Of a stretch of 64,000 bases of DNA, positions 21,563 to 33,503 are shown one piece after another. The notes beneath the pieces were generated by a model. The model worked only from the letters and a program-made list of their open reading frames with translations. It had not been told where the DNA came from and did no database searches. The position numbers were made by a program, and so were the translations under genes. The number at the start of each line of letters is the position of its first letter. The stretch's first letter is position 1. The stretch comes from Rhipidocladum racemiflorum (taxonomy: Eukaryota > Streptophyta > Magnoliopsida > Poales > Poaceae), in NCBI GenBank assembly GCA_036346355.1, contig CM070571.1, positions 45,900,293 through 45,964,292 of the forward strand, read 5' to 3'.

Positions 21563-22696
21563 AATCTATTTTGATTTAAACTATTGCATGCTAGTTCAAT
21601 TAGAAAGATACTTTGTTTAAACACGGGGTTAGATAAATACCAATTTGATATATGACACCTTGATTACTTAAGTATGTGCCATGACCCTTTGTCACCCTAG
21701 TTGTGGTTTACTAGTTGGACATTATTAAATTGCCAACATGGGTTTAGATCGTTGTAGTATCGCTTAGACACGCTACGTGCTCATGACATGATTTTGGATA
21801 ATTAAATGTTAATATTGACTTAATGATATATTGAACCTGTTTTGGAAAAGTATCATGTGATGTTGATGGCACGTGGTGCATGGTAATCAAGCGGGGTTTG
21901 ATAAACGATTTCGGCCAGGGCATGTGGCAAGAGTAATCAGGTGGGCAGTGTGGCATTGGGAGTGTTGATTTGGTTTTTCGGGTAGTCTTGCCCTGGTCAC
22001 TCTAAGGACTTAACCTTGCAAGCCTTTGAACTGGGTCATACTTGCAACCACATGGCTGGAATGGGACGGCCCTAATTGACTAAGTCGCTAAGGACTCACT
22101 TGTGGAGCCTCAGTGGTGTCGATTACACCGTTTGTGTGATTGTGCGGGAGCGTATCGTGGTCGTGGCAGGTACCCATCTAACGGTGTGTTGGTCCCATAC
22201 TTCGCCTTGGCTAAGGGAAGGGATGGTGTAGAGCACGTCTGGAGAGGACCACTGTGTTGTTTGAGGCTTAGAAGGCTTTGTTATGATCGCTCATTCGCAT
22301 ACTCTTGTATGGCGATTCACTACCGACGTGGTGAGTGGATTGTATCTTGTGGGTAAAGTGCATAACCTCTGCAGAGTGTAGAATCTATTTGAATAGCCGA
22401 GTCCACGATCTTTGGACAATGCTCGGGAATTACTGATCAAGGGTTAGATTTTACGAAAATAACTTGGATTTGAAAAGTTGGGTTGGTTTAACAAAGAAGA
22501 TGATGGAAATATGGTTTAGGATGGGGAAAAATGTTATTTAAACTTTTTGAAAAGTTATTTATGCTTTACTTGTTTTTCTTGCTTTCGAATCTACTTATAT
22601 TACTTGTCAAATGTTTTACATAAATATACCTTAAGCTATTCCTTTGTACCAAGCCATGCATATAGTATATTAGCTTGCATGCATGCATGACTTGCC

Positions 22697-22711
22697 GAGT
22701 ACCAAGTACTC
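22697..22711 (+). other. Conserved GAGTAC-CAA-GTACTC hairpin
   Basis: A perfect 6-bp stem with a 3-nt loop in the transcribed part of the LTR, 367 bp before its end. The same stem occurs in LTR2 (31908-31922), LTR3 (41089-41103), D (47979-47993) and H (62826-62840), with shorter stems in E (43988-44000) and J (17278-17294). Confidence 0.75.
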
Positions 22712-22946
22712 ACCCTTGCCTCAACACAATACCAGTTGAAGAGGAGACTACGCGATTCGGAGGAGGAACTCCAAGAGGACCCGTCTACTTAGGGATGCGA
22801 GCCCGATCGGTTGCCTGTGGTATCTTGGATGGCGCCACGAAGTTTATTTGATTTTCATTGCTATTATTTCTCTTTTAATAAGTTCTGCCTTGCAAGGCAT
22901 ATATTTGTAACTTGGCCATAAGGTCGAGTAACCCTTTGATTATTTA

Positions 22947-22952
22947 AATAAA
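22947..22952 (+). terminator. Polyadenylation signal of LTR1
   Basis: AATAAA in the context TTAAATAAAGTACTTTG, 126 bp before the LTR end; repeated in LTR2 and LTR3. Confidence 0.6.
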
Positions 22953-23082
22953 GTACTTTGATAGTATCGTTTGGTATGATTGTGATATATACCGATGTTA
23001 AGACTGTGTGCACTAGCGCGTTCCTGGACTAGTGCTGAATACACAGAGGGTCCGGATTTGCAAATTCGGGGTCCCGACAGAG

Positions 23083-23095
23083 GTGGTATCAGAGC
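23083..23095 (+). other. Primer binding site, initiator tRNA-Met (copy 1)
   Basis: TGGTATCAGAGCC four bases after LTR1. It defines the start of the first internal region. Confidence 0.93.
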
Positions 23096-23298
23096 CATAC
23101 TTGACTGTAGGCTCAACCCTAAGCTAGAATGGTCGTAGTGAGGATAAAACCTATTTTCTAAAGCTAAAAATTTGTGAAGACAAGAAATGACCTCTCGACT
23201 TATCCCCTTCTCTCTTTTCTTGCCTCTTGCTGAAATTCTCCCTTACCTCGTCACGATCGAAAAATTCCGAGTTCTTACGAAAAGCACTCTTGTGACAG

Positions 23299-24020
23299 AT
23301 GGAGGAAGAGTTCAACTACGTTGATCTAGGAGTTGGTCACGCCGCGGAACTTTGGCACATGCTACAAACTCTCGAAGATTTTGAGAAGCCCCAATACCAA
23401 GTGGAAGTGATCAGACAAGCAGGATTGATCAAGGCTTGTGACGTGAGGATTGAGGTACCTGTCAGGAAGAGGGGCCCAGGCAATCGCCCGATACACCTGA
23501 CCTGCTAGAAGATCTACAATGCAGATGGGTATCCAAGAAGTTTCACGACGAGCAATGCGGCACATTACCAGTATCCACGCCAGAGAGTTGGAAAGCACGG
23601 TGTTCCGTTATCATCCGCGCAGCGATAACCTTCTTGACCCGAACACGATTCAGGATGAGAATGCCACGGTTACACAGTTGGCACGATTCGTCGTCGCCCA
23701 GGAAGATGTACTAGATAATACAAGCAAGGAGCTACAGAAGGCCCGCAAGGAGATCACGACAGAGAAGAACAGATGGCGGGAAGCTCAAAGAGTATGTGGC
23801 ACACCTTCTACGAAGGATTGACGAGTTGGAGATGACTTTGTACGGACGGCACCCAGAGCCCGTACTCGAGCTACGAGCGAGCCAGATCCGGAGGAGTCGG
23901 ATCTCGATGAGGACACTCGCTTCTTCGACTACCACAGATGACATAGTCATTTGGACATGGCGATCGTTTCGCGCCTATGCCGCAGCACCCGTACCCAGGC
24001 CGTGGAGGTTTTCTCGATGA
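23299..24020 (+). pseudogene. ORF upstream of gag (ORF0), copy 1
   Basis: ATG about 205 bp after the primer site. It opens with MEEEFNYVDLGVGHAAELW and continues LQTLEDFEKPQYQVEV, VRIEVPVRKRG, a probable coiled coil (LDNTSKELQKARKEI) and a C-terminal Arg-rich part ending near 24020. The frame is interrupted several times by indels that differ from copy 2 (32510 on), so the ancestral frame was probably a single ORF of about 230-240 codons. It is separate from gag, which begins at 24301. I recall similar pre-gag ORFs in rice gypsy elements but know no function. Confidence 0.6.
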
Positions 24021-24300
24021 ATGAGCTTAGGTTCTATAGTGAGACTCCTTCGCCGAGTCGAGTCACAGAATAAAGAGTCACCCTTTAGGCGTTAGACTCC
24101 AGAGTTAGTTCGATTTGGATTTGCTTTGTTTGCTGAGTGTGCAGTATGTGTTGCAAGGCCCTTAGGCATTGTAAGCAGCCATACCAAGTTATTAATAATA
24201 AAGATGGACCCTAAAGTTACCCCTTTCGCCCCGCATAAGTTCCATATTACTTGTCTATTCTTGTTTCCCTCTCATCTCTAAACCTAGAGCAATCAACAGA

Positions 24301-25467
24301 TGGTGAACACCCGTGGGAACTTTGGAAGCAATGGGAGTGGATCTCGCCAATGTAAAACCCCAATGATGGAGCACGCACCGCCACTGGATGTGCAGAATTT
24401 TGGAGCATTTCTTGCTGCTCAGACCGATTGATGCATGCTATGATGCAACAAATGCAGCACGTCCTTTGCTCAGGCCATCGCTAATCAAGTTAATCGGGGA
24501 CCACGCTTGAGAATACAAGGTGTCGAGTTCATGAGGACTCACCCACCCACTTTCTCTGGGAATGCCAATCCGTTGGAGGCCGACGATTGGTTAAGATCAA
24601 TTGAGAGGAAGCTACACATAGCTCAATGCATAGGGAATGAGAAGGTACTTTACGCTTCTCATCAGTTGGAAGGAACACCACGAATGGTGGGAGAACTTAC
24701 GTGCCACGCAGAGAACCCTCAAGATATCACTTGGGAGGAGTTCACAATTGCATTCCGACACGTATCACGTGCCTGAAGGAATTATGGACCTTAAGAAGGA
24801 AGAGTTCGAGCCGAAGCAAGGTAATCAGCGGTGGTCGACTACCTGAACAAGTTCACCACAGCTAGCACGCTACGCTTCGAGGATGTAGCGACAGATAAAT
24901 CCAGGCAGTCTCGTTTCATGAAGGGACTTAACTCGGGATTGCAAGTAGGATTGATCACCCACACCTTTCCAGATTTCCAAGAGTTGGTGAATAAGGCGCT
25001 TATTCTTGAGGACAAGCGCAAGGCCCGGATGAGAACAGAAGCGCGAGGATGCAACGGCAAGGATCACGTCGAGGAGCATAGCGGCGCTGAGAGTTGCACC
25101 AAATCAATTCTTGATTCCAACCACGAGAATGCAACAAGGACACCATCCCAGCACCAAGACCTGCCAATCAAAACTACGGACCCCAGCCCTCGCTAGAAAC
25201 GCTACCCCAGGCAGCCAAAGAAGGAATAACAGGTGAGACGCCGCTACAAGCTGCAACGAGCCAGGACACTTTGCCAACGATTGTCCAAAGAAGACAGCAG
25301 GAGCGACCCGATTCGCTTCAATCTAGGAACCACCCCAGCTAGGACGCCAAGACCAGGAGCCACACCCCAGGCCGTGGTGAGAGGCCGAGTCAACCATGTC
25401 ACCGCAGATGCACCGCAAAATGCTACTGACGTCGTCTTGGGTAAGTTACTTGTTAACTCAAGACTGC
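24301..25467 (+). pseudogene. Gypsy gag, copy 1
   Basis: Begins MVNTRGNFGSNGSGSR. The gag domain carries FSGNANPLEADDWLRSIERK near 24553 and VLYASHQLEG near 24645, then GLITHTFPDFQELVNKALI near 24950. A CCHC knuckle of NEPGHFANDCPK type lies near 25235-25290, with an indel just at its first cysteines. The gag motifs match Tekay/Del chromoviruses. Frame changes near 24345, 24480, 24670, 24770 and 25200 break it; several coincide with CAG/CTG sites at which copy 2 differs. Confidence 0.85.
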
Positions 25468-25857
25468 AATGATTTTGTTTGACTCGAGCTTCGCATTCGT
25501 TTGTTTCGCAAGGCTTTGCTACTAGAAATGACTTGAGAATGGCAAGACTTAAGTGCATGCTGTTAGTTCAAACCCACAGTTCCGAACTCGAGCGGAAGTA
25601 GGATGTTCCGGGTGAGAATACTAATAGATGGAATAGAGTTCCTAGCAAACCTTATAATTTTGGAGACCCGGACCTTAGATGTTATATTGGGAATGGATTG
25701 GTTATCCAAACACAAGGCTGTATTGGATTGTGGGCGAAGAACTATCTCGGTTGAGAGCCCTGTGGGAAGAAAGTGGAATTTCAAGCCACTGCTGATTAGA
25801 GATGGACAGTTGATGGTTAACATTACCAAGGCAATCAGCATAGAGGATGTTCGGTAG
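25468..25857 (+). pseudogene. Gypsy aspartic protease, copy 1
   Basis: The active site appears as LFDSS here because one or two bases are missing in a CTGG context; copy 2 at 34663 reads DSGASHSFVS. Downstream motifs are intact: ILIDGIEFLANLIILETR and VILGMDWLSKHKAVLDCG. It would process Gag-Pol. Confidence 0.8.
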
Positions 25858-27200
25858 TGAGTGAGTACCCGATGTTTTCCCGAAGATCTACCTGGTATGC
25901 CGCTGACAGGGAGGACATAGAGTTTGTGATAGAGCTTGTACCTGTACAAAGACCGATAGCAAAAGACCCTATCGGATGTCCACCGAGGAGTTGGTAGAGA
26001 TGAAGAAACAATTTGGAAGAGTTAATGGATAAAGGATTTATCGAGACCAAGTTAGTCACCGTGGGGAGCACCAGTTTTGTTTGTCAAGAAGAAGGACGGG
26101 AGTTTCAGGATGTGCATTGACTACCATGCACTCAATGAAGTCACCGTGAAAAATAAGTATCCGCTACCCAGGATTGATGATTTGTTTGATCGATTAAGAG
26201 GAGCGGAGTTTTCTCCAAGATTGATGCGAGATCGGGATACCATCGATTGAAGATCCGATCGAGAAGATATTAGAAAGGCGCATTCTCGTCAAGATATGGA
26301 CATTACGAGTTCTGATTATGTCCTTTGGGGTGACGAATGCGCCACTTATTTCATGAATATGATGAATAAGGTGTTCATGGAATATTTGGACAAGTTTGTC
26401 GTCGTGTTCATAGACGATATCCTAGTCTACTCCAAGGCAGGAGGATGAACATGCCGAACACTTAAGGCGAGTTTTGGAAAAGCCGAGGAACGACAACTTT
26501 TAGCCAAGTTCAGCAAGTGTGATTTTTGGAAGGACAAGGTGGAGTTTCTTGGACATGTAATGACCTTGAAGGAGTCGCCGTAGATCCAAGCAAAGTAGAA
26601 GGCGTGTTACATTGGGAGCGGTAGAAGGCGTGACCCATTCGAGTTTCCTTGGAATGGCGAGGATATTACCGCCGTTTCATCGAAGGCTTTTCGACAATTG
26701 CGAAACCTCTTACGCAATTCTTGAAGAAGGAAAAGAAGTTTGCATGGGCGCTTGAGAATGTGAGGAAGGATTTGAGGAGCTGAAGAAGCGATTGACATCA
26801 AGACCGGTGTTAGTTCTACGGATGTTGCTCAAAGCTTCGATATTTATTGTGACGCATCGCGCCAAGGACTTGGATGTGTCTTGTCTGAGAATGGAAAGGT
26901 CGCCGCTTATGCATCAAAGCGATTGAGGCCGCATGAGGAAAATTATCCGACACATGACCTAGAGTTAGCCGCCAGTAGTGCATGCTTTGAAGATATGGCG
27001 TCACTATACGATTGGAAAGCAGATGTGAGGTGTATACGGATCATAAGAGCCTTAAGTACATATTCACCCGATCGGATCTGAATATGAGGCAAAGGAGATG
27101 GCTAGAGTTGATCAAGGACTATAATGTTGGAATCCATTACCATCCCGGGAAGGCCAACGTGGTAGCCGATGCTCTGAGTCGGAAAAGCCATACCGTGAGT
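25858..27200 (+). pseudogene. Gypsy reverse transcriptase and RNase H, copy 1
   Basis: RT blocks in order: PVLFVKKKDGSFRMCIDYHA near 26075, KNKYPLPRIDDLFDRL near 26150, the catalytic FIDDILVYSK at about 26407, and FWKDKVEFLGHVM near 26525. RNase H follows with CDASRQGLGCVLSENGKVA (about 26850), then HEENYPTHDLELA and DHKSLKYIFT near 27030. At least six frame changes occur between the blocks. The HALNE in place of the usual RALNE (copy 2 has RALNE) is a point change. FIDD in place of YVDD is normal for this lineage. Confidence 0.88.
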
Positions 27201-27429
27201 GCGTTGCTAGCCACAAGTCAGGATGAGTTATGTGAGGATTTTCGAAAGATGAAGATTGAGGTTGTACCTAGCGGATTCTTGGCCGCATTAGAAGTAAAGC
27301 CTACCTTAGAGGATCAGATCCGAGAAGGACAGAAGGATGATGACAAGATCCGCAGGATTAAGTCCATCAAGGAGGAAGGCAAGGCAGAGGACTTCAAGAT
27401 GGATGAACAAGGCACGTTGTGGATGAAGG

Positions 27430-28716
27430 ATCGCATTTGTGTGCCTAACAAAAAGGAGTTAAAGCAACTGATTTTGGAAGAAGCCCATGACTCTAAGTAC
27501 TCGATTCATCTGGAAGCGCCAAGATGTATCGGGATCTGAAGGAGAGATTACGGTGGCCGAGTATGAAGCGTGAAGTTGCCGACCATGTTGCATTGTGCGG
27601 CGTATGCCAGAGAGTCAAGGCAATGCATCGAGAAACCAGCAGGATTGCTACGGTAGCTAAAAATACTCGAGTGGAAGTGGGAGGAAATCGGAATGGATTT
27701 CATTACCGGTTTGCGAAGACTCAAGGAGGTTATGACTCCATATGGGTTATAGTGGATCGCTGACTAAAGTAGCCCATTTTATCCTCGTGAAGACCACTTA
27801 CTCGGGAGATAAGTTAGCGAGTTGTACATGATCGAGATTGTTTGTTTGCACGGAGTGCCAAGGAGGATTGTATCGGACGAGGTACCCAATTTACCTCAAG
27901 GTTACGGAATAAGTTGCATGAAGCCATGGGGACCCGTTTGAACTTGATACCTTATCATCCTGCACGGATGGGCGAGGCAAGAAAGAGTCAACCAGGTCTG
28001 GAGGATATGTTAAGAGCTTGTGCATTGGCTTATGCTACCTCTTGGGATAAAAGTTTGCCGTATGCCGAGTTTAGTTACAACAATAGTTATCGAGGCTAGT
28101 TCTGAGATGTCACCTTTTGAGGCCTTTGTATGGTCGACCTGTCGGACACCATTGAATTGGAATGAGGCCGTGGCGCCGTGTCTTTGGGCCTGATATTCTT
28201 CAAGAGGTGAAGAGCGATTGCTATGATTAGGGAAAGGTTGAAGATAGCCCAATCTCGACGAGAAGAGTTATCTTGACAATCGTCGCCGAGATTTGAGTTT
28301 TGAACGAGAAGACTTTGTATACCTCGTAGTTCGCCTCTCGGGAGTTAAGAGGTTCCATGCCAAAGGAAACTCGCACCCGTTATGTTGGACCATTTAAGAT
28401 TTTGAGTCGCAGAGGTGAAGTTGCCTACCGGTGGAGTTGCCACGATGCGTTGGCGAGGAGTGCATGGCGTATTCCATGTGTCCCGATTAAAGAAGTGTCT
28501 CCGAGTTCTGAGGAGCAGACACCGCTAGAGTCAATTGAGTTGCAAGAAGATTTGACTTATAAGGAGCATCCGTGAGGATTCTAGACACAATGGATCGAGA
28601 AACTAGAAACAAGTCAACCCGATTCTGTAGAGTTCGGTGGAGCAACCATGAAGAAAGTGAAGCGACTTGGGAGCGAAGAGGATTTGAAGAAAGAATTTCC
28701 AAACCTATTCCTTTAG
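27430..28716 (+). pseudogene. Gypsy integrase with C-terminal chromodomain, copy 1
   Basis: The zinc module is near 27485-27625 (C-GVC-Q). The core has a GxxTQF-type motif near 27880 and YAEFSYNNSYRG near 28060. The C-terminal part ends in a chromodomain near 28600-28713 with STRFCRVRWSNHEESEATWE, then KKEFPNL and a stop at 28714. Chromodomains direct integration to methylated-histone chromatin in this group (known for the family), which fits the heterochromatic context. Indels break the frame near 27535, 27765, 27810 and 28100-28350; the base missing near 27810 is missing in both copies. Confidence 0.88.
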
Positions 28717-28724
28717 TAAGCCCT

Positions 28725-28744
28725 GAATCTCGGGGACGAGATTC
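28725..28744 (+). other. Post-pol stem-loop, copy 1
   Basis: GAATCTCG-GGGA-CGAGATTC, a perfect 8-bp stem 8 nt after the pol stop and just before the purine tract. Copy 2 (37919-37937) has one stem change. Confidence 0.7.
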
Positions 28745-28746
28745 TA

Positions 28747-28759
28747 TTAAGGGGAGGTT
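28747..28759 (+). other. Polypurine tract before LTR2
   Basis: TTAAGGGGAGGTT directly preceding LTR2; copy 2 is at 37940-37952. Confidence 0.8.
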
Positions 28760-31700
28760 TGTAACACCCCAAAATTTTGCTTTTCTTAAATTCATGTGTG
28801 ATTTGGCACTTTGGTGAATTTTGGAATTTTCTGGAATTTATTTGGATTTATTTGGAATTTATTTGAATTTATTCCATTTTGAAATAATTAAAGAATTTAA
28901 ATTTGCAAATAAATTTTTGTTGGAAATATTTTATTTGAGTCCAAAATGATCCAAAATATTTTCCAGAATTTTTCTGGAATTTTTATGAGTCATTTGCTAT
29001 TTTTAATGAATTAAATGAATTATCGGGAATTATTTTAAATATTAATTGGCTGGAAAATCCAACTCGGGTCAAATCTTGTTCATCCGACCGAAAGTCGGAC
29101 TCGAGTCCGACCGAGCGATTGACTCGAAGAACCCACTCCTAACTCCTAATCAATCCCAACCAGTTGGATCAAGATCCAACGGTGAGATCCGTCAGACCAG
29201 GACCGAAGCCGTGTCCGACCGGACCGTCGCGCCAGCGATCGTGGCCGTTGGTTGTGCCACGTGGGCGGCCACGATTTCATCGTCTCCGCCGAGTCCGAGC
29301 TGGACTCCGCGCCGTGTCCGCCGTGGAGAGCTAGGTCTCCGTTTTACGCACGCAGGCGAGGCTATTTAATGCCCGGCATACCGAGATCGCCATCCCACGC
29401 CGGTTCCGAAACCCTAGCTCGCGCCGCTAGGATCCCCACCGTCTCGCCGTTATTGCTCGCCGGAGTTGGAAGTCTGTTCGCGCGATTAAACGCCGATATT
29501 GCTGCCGTCCGTCGTCCTCGCCGTCATCAAGCCCGGATCCGGATTCCCCAAGGCGAGGCAGCGTTCGGAGTACCCTCGCCGGCGGAGCGCGCCCGAAACG
29601 CCGGCGGCAAGGTCGTCGTCCCGTCTCCGGTCAAGCCCGGCGCCGCGCGTGCCATCGCCGTCCACGAGCCGTGCACCGTTGGATCCAGATCGGACGGCAG
29701 CGGTGAGTTCACGTGTTTCCCAAACCCTAGAAACCCGATTAGATGCGGGCCGTTGGATCAAGATCCAACGGTTCACAATCGCCACGTCTTTGTAGCAAAG
29801 GCGATTATAGGATTAGATACGGACCGTCCGATCTAGATCGAGCGGCCACGAGCATCGAGTAGTTTCAGCGTGTTAACCCTGGATCTAATCCGCGCCGTTG
29901 ATTTTCAAACCAGCGGACGAGATTGCGCCACGTGTCGGGAAGTTGGACCGACGCGGTCGGGCCAAATCCGCAGCGCGTCGCGTGTAGACGCCCGACACGC
30001 GAGGCCGCGTGTCGAGAGGGCCCGCATGTCGCTGGCTAACCCGACCAAGCGCCGACGTCACCCATGGCGTCACGCAGTGGGTCCCACTGTCGGTGGCCAG
30101 TGCGGATGAGCCTCAGCCGACGCCGATAGCGTCACCCGAGTGGGCCCACATGTCGATCCACGTGGCCGTGGGCCGAGTCCACCGTGGACCCGAGTGAGCA
30201 TGGACCGAGCCCATGGACCGGTGGCGTCGCCAGGCCAATCAGGAGCTGCCACATGTCTATCTTGACGCAATAATTAATTTCGAAAAGAAAATGATTTATT
30301 AATTCGAATAATGATTTCAAATTTAGATTCAAACTTCAAACGCTTATAACTTTTGCGTTTCAACTCCGATTTGAGCGATTCAAATTTCTAAATTTGTATA
30401 AAATTAAGATCTACCTAAATATGAATTTTATTTAATTTTTGGACTAAAGTTTTTCTCTGTAATATTATTTAATTGATTATTTAAACTTTAAATAATCATA
30501 ACTTTTATGCTTTTAACTCCAAATTTGGCGATTCCAGTTTCTAAAAATCCAGAAAATTATGTTCTCTCTGTTTATGGATTTTATTTGGAGTTTTGGGATC
30601 TTTTGCATAGTGTTTATTTGTGTATTTGCTATTTGCACGCTTTACGAGTAGACGTTGAAGTCTGGGAGGGATTCGAAGGAGAAGTATTGACTCAGGATCC
30701 AACTCAAGACCAAGAGCAAGTGCTTTTTGAAGGCAAGTTGTGCTTTGACCATGTTGATCCTATTTGAAATCTATTTTGATTTAAACTATTGCATGCTAGT
30801 TCAATTAGAAAGATACTTTGTTTAAACACAGGGGTTAGATAAATACCAATTTGATATATGACACCTTGATTACTTAAGTATGTGCCATGACCCTTTGTCA
30901 CCCTAGTTGTGGTTTACTAGTTGGACATTATTAAATTGCCAACATGGGTTTAGATCGTTGTAGTATCTTTGCTTAGACACCTTTACGTGCTCATGACATG
31001 ATTTTGGATAATTAAATGTTAATATTGACTTAATGATATATTGAACCTGTTTTGGAAAAGTATCATGTGATGTTGATGGCACGTGGTGCATGGTAATCAG
31101 CGGGGTTTGATAAACGATTTCGATCGGGGCATGTGGCAAGAGTAATCAGGTGGGCAGTGTGGCATTGGGAGTGTTGATTTGGTTTTGGGTAGTCTTGCCT
31201 GGTCACTCTAAGGACTTAACCTTGCAAGCCTTTGAACTGGGTCATACTTGCAACCACATGGCTGGAATGGGACGGCCCTAGTTGACTAAGTCGCTAAGGA
31301 CTCACTTGTGGAGCCTCAGGGTGTCGATTACACCGTTTGTGTGATTATGCGGGGAGCGTATCGTGGGCTGTGGCAGTACCCATCTAACGGTGTGTTGGTC
31401 CCATACTTCGCCTTGGCTAAGGGAAGGGATGGTGTAGAGCACGTCCGGAGAGGACCACTGTGTTGTTTGAGGCTTAGAAGGCTTTGTTATGATCGCTCAT
31501 TCGCATACTCTTGTATGGCGATTCACTACGGCGACGTGGTGAGTGGATTGTATCTTGTGGGTAAAGTGCATAACCTCTGCAGAGTGTAGAATCTATTTGA
31601 ATAGCCGAGTCCACGGTCTTTGGACAATGCTCGGGAATTACTGATCAAGGGTTAGATTTTACGAAAATAACTTGGATTTGAAAAGTTGGGTTGGTTTAAC

Positions 31701-32289
31701 AAAGAAGATGATGGAAATATGGTTTAGGATGGGGAAAAATGTTATTTAAACTTTTTGAAAAGTTATTTATGCTTTACTTGTTTTCTTGCTTCCGAATCTA
31801 CTTATATTACTTGTCAAATCTTGTTTACATAAATATACCTTAAGCTATTCCTTTGTACCAAGCCATGCATATAGTATATTAGCTTGCATTACGTGCATGA
31901 CTTGCTTGAGTACCAAGTACTCACCCTTGCCTCAACACAATACCAGTTGAAGAGGAGACTACGCCATTTGGAGGAGGAACTCCAAGAGGACCCGTCTACT
32001 TAGGGATGCGAGCGATCAGTTGCCTGTGGTATCTTTGGATGGCGCCACAAGTTTATTTGATTTTCCGCTGCTATTATTTCTCTTTTAATAAGTTACGCCT
32101 TGCAAGGCATATATTTGTAACTTGGCCATAAGGTCGAGTAACCCTTTGATTATTTAAATAAAGTACTTTGATAGTATCGTTTGGTATGATTGTGATATAT
32201 ACCGATGTTAAGACTGTGTGCACTAAGCGCGTTCTGGACTAGTCTTTGAATACACAGAGGGTCGGATTTGCAAATTCGGGGTCCCGACA
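28760..32289 (+). repeat. Gypsy array LTR2 (shared central LTR)
   Basis: Serves as the 3' LTR of internal region 1 and the 5' LTR of internal region 2, with a purine tract on one side and a primer site on the other. TATA at 29362-29369, donor at 29703, hairpin 31908-31922. Closely similar to LTR1 and LTR3, with frequent 1-3 base indels. Confidence 0.95.
30652..30767 (+). CDS. Acidic mini-exon in LTR2 (putative)
   Basis: Same peptide as 21447-21562 without change in the acidic part. Joined to the donor at 29703 the leader frame ends in SRSDGS and continues into DVEVWEGFEG without a stop, because both exon ends share phase 1. Start codon uncertain. Confidence 0.5.
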
Positions 32290-32293
32290 GAGG

Positions 32294-32305
32294 TGGTATC
32301 GAGCC
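32294..32305 (+). other. Primer binding site, initiator tRNA-Met (copy 2)
   Basis: TGGTATCGAGCC, one A short of copy 1 inside the CAG. Either a real deletion or a sequencing error at that trinucleotide. Confidence 0.85.
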
Positions 32306-32509
32306 ATACTTATTTGTAGGCTCAACCCTAAGCTAGAATGGTCGTAGTGAGGATAAAACCTATTTTCTAAAGCTAAAAATTTGTGAAGACAAGAAATGAC
32401 CTCTCGACTTATCCCCTTCTCTCTTTTCTTGCCTCTTGCTGAAATTCTCCCTTACCTCAAATCACGATCGAAAAATTCCGAGTTCTTACGAAAAGCACTC
32501 TTGTGACAG

Positions 32510-33225
32510 ATGGAGGAAGAGTTCAACTACGTTGATCTAGGAGTTGGTCACGCTTGCGGAACTTTGGCACATGCTACAAACTCTCGAAGATTTTGAGAAG
32601 CCCCAATACCAAGTGGAAGTGATCGGACAAGCGAGGATTGATCAAGGCTTGTGGCGTGAGGATTGAGGTACTGTCGGGAAGAGGGGCCAGGCAATCGCTC
32701 GATACACTTTGACCGCTAGAAGATCTACAATGCGGATGGGTATCCAAGAAGTTTCACGACGAGCAATGCGGCACATTACGATATCCACGCCAGAGAGTTG
32801 GAAAGCACGGTGTTCCGTTATCATCCGCGCAGCGATAACCTTCTTGACCGAAGGCGATTCAGGATGAGAATGCCCGCGGTTACACGGTTAGCACGATTAA
32901 ATCGTCGCCAGGAAGATGTACTAGATAATACAAGCAAGGAGCTCTGAAGGCCCGCAAGGAGATCACGACAGAGAAGAGCAGATGGCGGGAAGCTCAAAGA
33001 GTATGTGGCACACCTTCTACGAAGGATTGGCGAGTTGGAGATGACTTTATGCGGACGGACCCGAGGCGTGCTCGAGCTACACGAGCCAGATCCGGAGGAG
33101 TCGGATCTCGATGAGGACCTTTGCTTCTTCGACTACCACAGATGACATAGTCATTTGGACATGGCGATCGTTTCGGCGCCTATGCCGCGACACCGTACCA
33201 GGCCGTGGAGGTTTTCTCGATGAAT
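32510..33225 (+). pseudogene. ORF upstream of gag (ORF0), copy 2
   Basis: Second copy of the pre-gag ORF, starting MEEEFNYVDLGVGHA. It differs from copy 1 almost only by small indels (e.g. near 32555, 32630, 32670, 32850), which break the frame in different places. The two copies together suggest one continuous ancestral frame. Confidence 0.6.
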
Positions 33226-33503
33226 GAGCTTAGGTTCTATAGTGAGACTCCTTCGCCGAGTCGAGTCACGAGAATAAAGAGTCACCCTTTAGGCGTTAGA
33301 CTCAGAGTTAGTTCGATTTGGATTTGCTTTGTTTCTTTGAGTGTGCATTATGTGTTGCAAGGCCCTTAGGCATTGTAAGCAGCCATACCAAGTTATTAAT
33401 AATAAAGATGGACCCTAAAGTTACCCCTTTAAGCCCGCATAAGTTCCATATTACTTGTCTATTCTTGTTTCCCTCTCATCTCTAAACCTAGAGCAATCAG
33501 CAG

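Larger units (their letters stand above)
19545..23078 (+). repeat. Gypsy array LTR1
   Basis: Starts TGTAACACCCC and ends GGGTCCCGACA next to the primer site. The U3 is AT-rich to about 19850, then GC-rich with palindromic GATC units, TATA at 20153, donor at 20505, an AT-rich intron, mini-exon 21447-21562, hairpin 22697 and AATAAA 22947. Confidence 0.95.

Noticed and set aside
22102..22356. An open frame repeated in all three array LTRs (also near 31308 and 40493)
   Set aside because: Compared with LTR D (near 47410) changes fall at all codon positions and D has a stop in the frame, so there is no sign of coding selection, unlike the mini-exon.
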